A stretch of DNA of 36,918 nt, from assembly GCA_023433585.1 (NCBI GenBank), contig JAEZCL010000081.1, positions 1-36,918 on the forward strand, in the 5' to 3' direction. This DNA is from Pseudomonadota bacterium (lineage in GTDB: Bacteria; Pseudomonadota; Alphaproteobacteria; Caulobacterales; Caulobacteraceae). The position numbers were made by a program, and so were the translations under genes. The notes beneath the pieces were generated by a model. The model was not told the origin of the DNA. It was given only the letters and a program-made list of their open reading frames with translations, and made no database searches. Shown piece by piece: positions 30,701-36,918 of the stretch; within the stretch, counting starts at the first letter, position 1, and each line of letters begins with the position of its first letter.

Positions 30701-32674
30701 TCACGCCGCAGCTGCCTCCGCGCTTGCAACAGCAGGTTCCGCCCCTGCAAACTGCAGGAGTGCCTCGCCGAGCTTCTCCAATGTGTCTGGCCTCGCATTG
30801 TCGCTGAATGCATTGAACAAGCGCTCCGCTATGTGAAGCGTGTTCTTTTGAAGGTTGCCAGCACCGCCCAACGCAACCGATGCCGCGCCCCCGTAGCGGC
30901 TCCAAGCATCATCTCCGACATCGCGCTTCACAGTGTCGGCCAGGTCGGTTGGCCAAACCGTTAGACGCTCCGCCCAGACAACCTCATCCGGGAAGGCTTC
31001 AGGCTGGCCGCCAACCAGAGCAAGGATTGTCAGGTTGTCCTTTGAGTGCTGCGCTCGTCTCGAAGCAGCGGTGTTTGGGTCGCTGTGATCCAGCTTGTCG
31101 CCGTCAGCATCAAAGAGCACGAACACCGGAATGCCGAGCCCGAGCGCGATGGCGAGAGGACGCGCTAGCTCGCTCTTTCCGCCAGCAGCAACGATATGAC
31201 AGCCGCCTTTTCGGAACGCCTCCCATCGGCCTGTCAGTTTCAGCCAGGCCGTGATGTAGGCCTGATCCTCTAGCCCCTCGACCAGGACCAAGCGGCCTGT
31301 GAAGAATATTTCTGTGAGAGCCGGCTGAAGAGCTTGATGCAGTTTCGCCAACATGGCGTCGATTGGCGCAATCGCCTCGCCTAAGGCAGCTGAGAGCGAA
31401 GCGCTGAGCTGTTCAAACGTCATTTGTTTGACGTGTGAGCGCCTCGTGGCCTCGTCCTTTTGAACCAGTCGGACACTCTCAAAGCCCTTGCCGTCCACAA
31501 AGTACGGGCTGTGCGTAGATAGAACGACTTGAGTATTCGCCCCTGACAACTTCTCCAGAACCGATGCGAGGTGACGCGCCTGGGGAGGGTGTTGGTAGAG
31601 CTCAGGCTCTTCAATACCGAGGATCAGCTTTGGTTGGTTACTGTCGTCGATTGATGCGAGGCCCTGCAGCAGGGCGATGAGATACGACCGCTGCATACCG
31701 TGCCCAAAGCGCGCGATGCTCCCCTCGAAATGCCCATCGCCGGCGGTGAGACGGGCGGTTGGTTCTTCTACTCTCACCGCAGTTTTAGGGTCTTGATGCC
31801 AGTTCAAGCGCGCTGTTGCGTTGGGGACAGACCACTCAGCTAAGCGAGCCTGGAGGGCTCCTGACACCTCATCGAGTACACCCTGCTGGGCCGCGATCAG
31901 CTCCCCATATTTTGCTTCTGCTTCGAGCCGGAGCTGGGCCAGCTCATCCAGGAAATTCACCTTTGCGCGGACGGTCCGGCTTACCAGGCGGCCAAAGGCG
32001 GTGTTCTTGGCCTCCGCCTGCTCATCGGAGGCGTCCTTGACCGCCGGGATGTAAATCCACTGGACGAAGCGCCTCAGTTTGCCAGCCTGACCGACACCAT
32101 AAAACATATCCTCACTGGCGACTAAGACACAAAGGTCCGCGCGCTGCGCCTCGTATTCCTGAAGCGCAGTGGCGCGGGCCTCTTTGCTATTGGCGCTTGG
32201 GATGTCCGGATATGTGCTGCGAAAACCGTCGAAAATTGTCTTCAGATCGCCAGCGCTCATACCGGCTTTCATACCGTCGAAGTACGGTCGGAATTCCTCC
32301 ATCGCCATGCGATTGCCGAACTGGCGGACAACCGCATGACCCGCCTGTTGGTCGTAGACCGCCTTAGCGGTGACGATCAGGCGATCTTGGCGATAGTACG
32401 CGGCAAATTCGGACTGCTCATCGGGGGTGAGGTCTTTGAAGGTGACGGTGATCTCAACCGGTTCGGTCGTGTCGCGGTTGTGGAAGTCCTCCGCCTCAAG
32501 CTCTGACAGATTGGTCGCGGCGTTTTCCGTCTCGCGGAAAAAAATGTTCAGTGCACAGAGGATGGTTGACTTACCTGCGCCATTCGACCCGACGAAACAC
32601 GTGTAATCGTCGAAGACGATTTCCTCGTCCTTGAATCCACGCAGATTTTGAATGCGCACCTTCTCGACTTTCAT
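30701..32674 (-). CDS. OLD-family ATP-dependent nuclease
   Basis: The product has 657 residues from ATG 32674, preceded by GGAGGGG; a start 138 nt upstream is less likely. The ABC-type ATPase has Walker A at 29-37 (GSNGAGKST), a signature-like GHGMQRSYLIALL, Walker B LILGIEEPELYQHP and His switch LSTHSPYFVD. The TOPRIM nuclease half follows with LVLVEGLEDQAYI and VFVLFDADGDK. No UvrD-like partner is adjacent, so this looks like a class 1 OLD nuclease rather than the Gabija pair. OLD proteins exclude phage. Codon use matches the adjacent nSTAND gene, and the two stops are 2 bp apart. Confidence 0.92.
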   Translation of the reverse strand: MKVEKVRIQNLRGFKDEEIVFDDYTCFVGSNGAGKSTILCALNIFFRETENAATNLSELEAEDFHNRDTTEPVEITVTFKDLTPDEQSEFAAYYRQDRLIVTAKAVYDQQAGHAVVRQFGNRMAMEEFRPYFDGMKAGMSAGDLKTIFDGFRSTYPDIPSANSKEARATALQEYEAQRADLCVLVASEDMFYGVGQAGKLRRFVQWIYIPAVKDASDEQAEAKNTAFGRLVSRTVRAKVNFLDELAQLRLEAEAKYGELIAAQQGVLDEVSGALQARLAEWSVPNATARLNWHQDPKTAVRVEEPTARLTAGDGHFEGSIARFGHGMQRSYLIALLQGLASIDDSNQPKLILGIEEPELYQHPPQARHLASVLEKLSGANTQVVLSTHSPYFVDGKGFESVRLVQKDEATRRSHVKQMTFEQLSASLSAALGEAIAPIDAMLAKLHQALQPALTEIFFTGRLVLVEGLEDQAYITAWLKLTGRWEAFRKGGCHIVAAGGKSELARPLAIALGLGIPVFVLFDADGDKLDHSDPNTAASRRAQHSKDNLTILALVGGQPEAFPDEVVWAERLTVWPTDLADTVKRDVGDDAWSRYGGAASVALGGAGNLQKNTLHIAERLFNAFSDNARPDTLEKLGEALLQFAGAEPAVASAEAAAA

Positions 32675-33081
32675 CGTCCCCTCCGGCCTTTCCCGCGAAG
32701 CGTAGACGTGGCACAAGCGCGCACAATCTGAAAGCGCACACCTTCTGGAAGGCTGCATGCGGTGCGTGTTGCCTAGAGCTGTCAGCTGGCTTTTGCACCT
32801 TGATGCAATCAACCGCCGCCTCAGCCTTGCCCGAAGCTGTGAAGATGGCGCGGCTGTCGTTATTCAGCACCTCCAGCCCGGACGCGATTTAGCTAGCCTG
32901 GTCGGGACGGGACGATGGCGAAATTCCAAGGTCGGCGCATAGGAAAGCAGCCCTGAGCTCGGAGATCAGCTACCCGAACTAGCTCCGCAACTCAGCGAAG
33001 GCAGACGGTCAGCCGAAAGCGTCGCGTATGTCCGCTTGCCGGGTTGGTCCGAATGACCGCTAGTGGCGCCAACCAGCCGAG
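32675..33081. other. 407-bp intergenic region, no gene seen
   Basis: Between the OLD and relaxase genes I see no coding frame with good codon bias. TTGATGCAATCAA (32800-32812) is a small dyad upstream of the OLD gene. A loose hairpin (GGTTGG…CCAACC, near 33045-33078) lies just after the relaxase stop and may help end its transcript; it has no T tract. Confidence 0.5.
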
Positions 33082-35283
33082 TCACCGCCGTCTCTCCCGG
33101 TCCGATCGCTCCAACTGTCGAGTCCGCGACCGTCCCAGCGCGACCCCCAGCTCCCTCATCCCCGCAAACTCCTCCCGCCCATAGTGCAAGCTGACGGCCT
33201 CTCGGTGCCGGCTCATCGCGACGTAGGCCGCATGCCGATCCATATGCGAACTGGCGAGCACATAAGTCTTGTCGACGGTGGCGCCTTGGAGCTTGTGGAT
33301 GGTGGCGGCGTAACCGTGACTCAGATCCGCGTAATCCTTACGATCGAACCGCAATGTCCGCCGGCCGTCCAACCGCACTTCCAGCTCTGAGCGCCCGATG
33401 CGCACGAAAGTCCCCAGCGTCCCGTTCTTCACGCCCATCGACCCCTCGTTTCTGAGGAACATGACCCGATCCCCCGCCGCGAACGCCGTGGGGCCACGCG
33501 TGGTCTCGATCAGCTTGTCCGGCCCCAATGCCCCTTCGGTCCTGAGCGCCGTCCGCGCCAACCGATTCAGTTCAACAGCATCGGCACGGGTGTAGGCCAG
33601 CATCATGCGCGAGGCGTCCGGATCGCGGCGCCGATCTTCGGCCCACTCCTTGACCAGGGCCTTTCGGGCATCTCCCCGCGTATCATGACTGATGACGGCG
33701 CCAGCCTGCTCATACCGCGCCAGCGCCTCGGCCGTGCGACCGGTGGCCAGATCCTTGGTCGCCTCACGCTGCCAGTCCAGCCGTTGCCGGCGCACCTGGG
33801 TGATTTCGGCGGCGCCGTGGCGTTCGACGATGCGGCGATAGGGCGCCCCGGCCTCGATGGCCTGAAGCTGTTCCGGGTCGCCAGCCAGCACCACCTTGGC
33901 GCCCCCGCGCTCCACTTCGGTGAGGATACGCGCTATCTGCCGCGTGCCGACCATGCCTGCTTCGTCGATGACCAGAATGTCTTTGCGGCTCAACTGATCA
34001 CGACCCCGCGCCCAGGCATGCTCCAGGCTGGCCAAGGTGCGTGACGCGATGCCTGATCCTTTCTCCAGACTTTCGGCGGCGATGCCGGACAGGGCCGCGC
34101 CCTGGACGCGATAGCCTTGCGCCTCCCAAGCCAGGCGCGCGGCGCCCAGCATGGCGCTCTTGCCTGTCCCTGCGTAACCCACCACGGCGGACAGACCATC
34201 TCGCTCCAGCACATGGGCCAGGGCCAACACCTGATCCTCCGTCAGTGAGCGTTCGCCCTGTTGCGCTATACGGACAGCACTCTTCACCGCCCGCTCACCC
34301 ACAGGGTGGCGACCGCTGGCCACCAGTCGATCGGCGGCGCGGACCAGGCTCTGCTCGGCACGGACCAAATCCGCGCTGGTGAAGCGCTCATGGCCCCGTT
34401 CGTCCTCGCCCAGGCGGACCAGGGCGCGCGAGGACAGGATGGCGCCCATGGCTCGGTCGAACTGGTCTTTGCCGTCAGTCCGCGCGAACACGAACCGAGC
34501 CAGATCATGGCGGCTGAAGCTGGACTGGGTGTGGGTCAGAGCTTCCAGCGCATGAGCGGGATCACGGATGATACGATCGCCGTTGCGCCGGGCGGTTTCC
34601 CTATGATCCTTCCACCGCTCCGAGGTCCGGCCCCGCGCCGCCAGTCGCGCGGCGGCCGAGCCGATCTTGGGCTGGGGCTCAAGGTCAATGCCCTGCTCCT
34701 CTAAGCTGCGATGATCGATACGGACGTCCAAGTCCAACTGGGCCAGCCGTTCGTTGACGTGCTCAGCCCAGGCTTCGCGCCAGTGCTCCAGCAAGGCGGT
34801 GCTGTTCCAATCCCGCACCTTGGCGCCGAAGCCGTCATTCGTGACCTCGCGCATGGCCAGCATCACATGGGCGTGGGGCTTGGGCAGGCCGTCTTCGCCC
34901 ATGTCCCAGTGGACGTTCAGGTCCGCGACCATGCCCCGGTCCACGAACTGATGCTGGACGAAGGACCGGGCCAGCTCAACGGCGTCGTCCTGTCCCATTT
35001 CCCGAGGCAGGGCGAACTCGATCTCCCGGGCCAGCTGGGCGTCTTTTCTCTTTTCGCCCCACTCCACCTCATTCCATAGCGCCTGCCGGTCCTGCCAGCG
35101 CTCCGGCGCCTGCGCCGGCGCCATGATCTCCGAATGCACCACGCCGGACTTGCGCGTGTAGTCACAAGAAAGCTCGGTCCGCTCATCATAGAGGCGCGAC
35201 GCCGAGCGGTAGGCTGCGGCCGCCACGGCGCTGCGGCCCGCCGAGCGGGCGATGATCTTGGCGGAGAAATGGTAGATCGCCAC
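33082..35283 (-). CDS. traA: Ti-type TraA relaxase-helicase (MOB-Q), short form
   Basis: The product has 733 residues from GTG 35283, with GGAG 9 nt upstream, giving the family N-terminus AIYHFSAKIIARSAGRSAVA. A GTG 27 nt upstream lies inside the oriT dyad and is rejected. The relaxase domain has a candidate catalytic Tyr (Y25, AAYRSA) and the His triad H125, H137, H139 (VHWD…KPHAHVML). The RecD/TraI-like helicase follows, with Walker A GYAGTGKS (369-376), ILVIDEAGMVG, VVLAGDPEQLQAI and the late motif HGYAATIHKLQGATVD. Plasmid TraA proteins are usually about 1000 residues or more; this one ends shortly after the helicase. It nicks oriT and leads the strand through VirD4. Confidence 0.93.
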   Translation of the reverse strand: MAIYHFSAKIIARSAGRSAVAAAAYRSASRLYDERTELSCDYTRKSGVVHSEIMAPAQAPERWQDRQALWNEVEWGEKRKDAQLAREIEFALPREMGQDDAVELARSFVQHQFVDRGMVADLNVHWDMGEDGLPKPHAHVMLAMREVTNDGFGAKVRDWNSTALLEHWREAWAEHVNERLAQLDLDVRIDHRSLEEQGIDLEPQPKIGSAAARLAARGRTSERWKDHRETARRNGDRIIRDPAHALEALTHTQSSFSRHDLARFVFARTDGKDQFDRAMGAILSSRALVRLGEDERGHERFTSADLVRAEQSLVRAADRLVASGRHPVGERAVKSAVRIAQQGERSLTEDQVLALAHVLERDGLSAVVGYAGTGKSAMLGAARLAWEAQGYRVQGAALSGIAAESLEKGSGIASRTLASLEHAWARGRDQLSRKDILVIDEAGMVGTRQIARILTEVERGGAKVVLAGDPEQLQAIEAGAPYRRIVERHGAAEITQVRRQRLDWQREATKDLATGRTAEALARYEQAGAVISHDTRGDARKALVKEWAEDRRRDPDASRMMLAYTRADAVELNRLARTALRTEGALGPDKLIETTRGPTAFAAGDRVMFLRNEGSMGVKNGTLGTFVRIGRSELEVRLDGRRTLRFDRKDYADLSHGYAATIHKLQGATVDKTYVLASSHMDRHAAYVAMSRHREAVSLHYGREEFAGMRELGVALGRSRTRQLERSDRERRR

Positions 35284-35308
35284 CGGGCTCTGCTCCGAAG
35301 CCGAGCAC

Positions 35309-35340
35309 ACGTCGGAACGACGTATAAGCGCGCACTCTGG
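35309..35340. other. oriT: Origin of transfer (oriT), Ti/RSF1010 (MOB-Q) type
   Basis: ACGTCG-GAA-CGACGT (35309-35323) is a perfect 6-bp dyad, joined directly to ATAAGCGCGCAC (35324-35335). The arrangement matches the Ti-plasmid oriT, a short dyad ending CGACG followed by TATAATTGCGCCC, and the RSF1010 nic region TAAGTGCGCCC. It lies between divergent traA and traC, the standard place. A second near-palindrome, CCGTAAGCTTGCGG (35374-35387), may bind TraC/TraD or the relaxase. Confidence 0.78.
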
Positions 35341-35438
35341 ACATCCTGTCCGTCGTGAGGGGCGCTCGCCGATCCGTAAGCTTGCGGAACGCGCATCGCG
35401 CGGCGCCGCCCTACCCTGCTGGCCAAAGGAGACCGGCC

Positions 35439-35741
35439 ATGCGCAAACCCAAGGACATCCATCAGCAATTGCAGGCGCTGAACGAACGGGCCCAGCGCCT
35501 GAAAGCGCGCCGGGTCCGCGATCTCGGCGAACTCGTCATCGCCACCGGCGCCGACCGGCTGGACATGGAGATGCTGGCCGGCGCCTTGGTCGCCGCCGCC
35601 GGCGAACGCCAGGCGGCGGTCCAACAGCGCTGGGCCCGGTCCGGGCGCGCGTTTTTTCAAGGGACGCCAGAGGCTGGCGGTGCATCTGGGCGGCGCAGCG
35701 ACGGCGACCCGCCGACTGAACGCTCAGCGCCGGAGGTTTGA
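35439..35741 (+). CDS. traC: TraC-like relaxosome accessory protein
   Basis: The product has 100 residues from ATG 35439, preceded by AAAGGAG. The N-terminal half is a basic helix pair (RKPKDIHQQLQALNERAQRLKARRVRDLGELVIATGADRLD), as in Ti-type TraC and MobC-like accessory proteins. The C-terminus is low-complexity. Its position just across oriT from traA, and a traD-like gene after it, copy the Ti-plasmid arrangement. Such proteins bind near oriT and help the relaxase open the strands. Confidence 0.75.
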   Translation: MRKPKDIHQQLQALNERAQRLKARRVRDLGELVIATGADRLDMEMLAGALVAAAGERQAAVQQRWARSGRAFFQGTPEAGGASGRRSDGDPPTERSAPEV

Positions 35742-35745
35742 GGCG

Positions 35746-35997
35746 ATGATCGCGCGCAGCACCTCTAAGGACCAGGCCGCGGCCCGGCGCGCCCGCACCC
35801 GTCGGCTCATCGAGCTGGGCGGCCTGGTGCACAAGTCCGGACTGACGGACCGTCTGCATGATGATCGTGCGGCGCTTTATGGCGCGCTGCTGACCCTGGT
35901 CGATCTGCTGGACAGCCCGGAACGCCAGACGGCGATGGCCGTCTGGCGCCGGCGGGGCCGCCGCCGTTTCGACAGCGACGATCAATCGCCGGACTGA
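35746..35997 (+). CDS. traD: TraD-like small conjugation protein
   Basis: The product has 83 residues from ATG 35746, 4 nt after the traC stop, with CGGAGG upstream. The central block TRRLIELGGLVHKSGL, then RAALYGALLTLVDLL, is the TraD signature of Ti-type systems. This is the small relaxosome TraD, not the F-plasmid coupling protein. Its last 16 nt overlap the end of the convergent ArdC-like gene. Confidence 0.82.
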   Translation: MIARSTSKDQAAARRARTRRLIELGGLVHKSGLTDRLHDDRAALYGALLTLVDLLDSPERQTAMAVWRRRGRRRFDSDDQSPD

Positions 35998-36863
35998 CGC
36001 CCGTGCAGGAACTCTACGGCGCGCTGAGCGTGAGCCGCCGCTGAGAACAGAAGGCGCTTCTCCGCCTTCAGCAGCTGAAGCCAGCAGCCCAGATAGGCCG
36101 CATGGTCTTCACGCGGTTCAAGCTCCAGACCGAGGTCCGCGCACAGGAAGGCGGCGCCCAGTTCAGCGACCAGCTCCTCGCGCGCGTAAGCCTGCTGCGA
36201 ACGGCTGAAGTCTCTGCCCAGACGAGACCCATGGCCCGTCCAGTGAACGCATTCATGGCCCAAGGTGGCGTAGTAGGCGCCGGCGTCGCGAAAAGCCTCA
36301 AACGGCGGCATCCGCACTTCGTCGGTCTCGGGGACATAGCAAGCGATCGATCCGCCATGGCGGATGTCGGCGCCCAGCGCGGCGAAGAAACGCTCGGCCC
36401 TATCCAGCCGGACGTCCGGATTGACCGGCGCCGGCGCGACCGGGCGATAGCCCTCGGGCAAGCCGTCGATCTGCTCGACATTGAAGACGGTGTAGGCCTT
36501 CAAGAACGGAATGCGCCGTTCAACCTCCGCGCCGCTTTCGTCCGCCTCGGTGCGGACAAGCTGATTGGCGTAAACGACGACGGCGCCGGTCTCGCCTTTA
36601 CGGACATGCGCGCCGAGCGCCCGGGCTTGGCGGAACGTCATCCAGGTGGATGAAGCGTATCCGCGATTGAACGCCTCGCACCACAGAAGCAGGACATTGA
36701 TCCCGCTATAGGGCGTGCCGTCATGGCGCAGGGGCCGGGTCACCGGCGCTGAGGTCGTCCAAGGCTGTGTCCAGGGGCGAACGCCGGCCTCAAGCTGGAC
36801 GATGATGGTCTGAGTAATCCGGCCATAGAGGTCCGGACGAACGGGATCGACGGGGCGCGACAT
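35982..36863 (-). CDS. ArdC-like antirestriction protein (ssDNA-binding metalloprotease fold)
   Basis: The product has 293 residues. The N-terminal DUF1738-type ssDNA-binding domain (about 10-135) has LEAGVRPWTQPW, PLRHDGTPYSGINVLLLW and WMTFRQARALGAHVRKGE. The C-terminal metallopeptidase domain has HECVHWTGH (H203, E204, H207) and a downstream Glu in YAREELVAELGAAF. ArdC-type proteins protect incoming single-stranded plasmid DNA from restriction in the recipient. GGGAGG precedes the ATG. It lies near oriT, convergent with traD, consistent with early entry into the recipient. Confidence 0.92.
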   Translation of the reverse strand: MSRPVDPVRPDLYGRITQTIIVQLEAGVRPWTQPWTTSAPVTRPLRHDGTPYSGINVLLLWCEAFNRGYASSTWMTFRQARALGAHVRKGETGAVVVYANQLVRTEADESGAEVERRIPFLKAYTVFNVEQIDGLPEGYRPVAPAPVNPDVRLDRAERFFAALGADIRHGGSIACYVPETDEVRMPPFEAFRDAGAYYATLGHECVHWTGHGSRLGRDFSRSQQAYAREELVAELGAAFLCADLGLELEPREDHAAYLGCWLQLLKAEKRLLFSAAAHAQRAVEFLHGRQSGD

Positions 36864-36896
36864 GGCGGCCTCCCAAGGATTGGAATGTTGAAAGGG

Positions 36897-36918
36897 CGGG
36901 CGGGGGGGGGGGGGGCCC
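36897..36918. other. Poly-G run at the window end
   Basis: A run of about 14 G ends in CCC. Such a long G run next to a sequence end is more likely a sequencing or assembly artefact than biology. Confidence 0.5.

Noticed and set aside
30701..32674. Gabija system (GajA) for the OLD-family gene
   Set aside because: No UvrD-like GajB gene is adjacent; the neighbours are the nSTAND gene and an empty region.
35284..35310. Earlier GTG start for the relaxase at 35310
   Set aside because: It falls inside the oriT dyad, has no ribosome site, and adds residues not typical of the TraA N-terminus. GTG 35283 fits the family.
1..36918. CRISPR array, tRNA/rRNA genes, integrase or att repeats
   Set aside because: No regular spaced repeats, no clover-leaf or rRNA sequence, and no integrase or long terminal repeats were seen. 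The only exact flanking repeat is the 6-bp IS duplication.

Overview
The window is GC-rich DNA from an alphaproteobacterium, most likely Caulobacterales (Brevundimonas/Caulobacter-like) or a sphingomonad. I infer this from the Ti-plasmid-type transfer genes and oriT, the astexin-like lasso-peptide leader, and the style of the copper genes. It is the accessory part of a conjugative element (plasmid or ICE). No replication gene, integrase or att site is visible, so which of the two cannot be decided.

Layout. (1) 1-2016: the edge of a lasso-peptide cluster on the minus strand. It holds a 38-codon precursor gene, a very strong hairpin, and the 5' part of the B (RRE/protease) gene running off the left edge. 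Upstream are an XRE regulator and a divergent GntR-type regulator, with two strong dyads between them. (2) 2021-12638: a compact P-type (VirB/D4) type IV secretion operon: LuxR-type HTH, virB2, a 51-aa membrane protein, virB3, virB4, virB5, virB6, a virB7-like lipoprotein, virB8 to virB11 and virD4. Almost every junction overlaps. (3) 12762-18726: cargo made of a three-gene cassette of unknown function (603 aa, 158 aa, DUF4236 protein) and a BsuBI/PstI-type restriction-modification pair. (4) 18915-27173: a copper/metal island with copC-copD, a secreted NTF2-like protein, a CnrYXH-like anti-sigma/sensor/ECF-sigma operon, copA-copB-copC2-DUF411, then a MerR regulator divergent from a glutaredoxin-MauE membrane protein. 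(5) 27324-28355: a complete IS481-family element with a 6-bp target duplication. (6) 28479-32674: two lower-GC defence genes ending tail to tail, an Mrr-nSTAND NTPase and an OLD-family nuclease. (7) 33082-36863: a TraA-type relaxase, an oriT, divergent traC and traD, and an ArdC-like antirestriction gene.

How the parts work together. Relaxase, TraC and TraD would act at oriT, VirD4 would deliver the relaxosome to the VirB channel, and ArdC would protect the entering DNA. In the copper island I find one promoter pattern, GAGGG(G/A)-N14-GCGTA, four times: before copC, the NTF2-like gene, the YXH operon and copA. It is probably the binding site of the island's own ECF sigma factor. Two of the copies diverge from one 16-bp palindrome. 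The CnrX-like sensor keeps all five CnrX metal ligands in the same register.

The findings I rate highest are the lasso-peptide precursor with its A-B hairpin, the four-promoter sigma regulon, the oriT, the unknown three-gene cassette, and the IS481 transposase whose stop codon comes from the target-site duplication.
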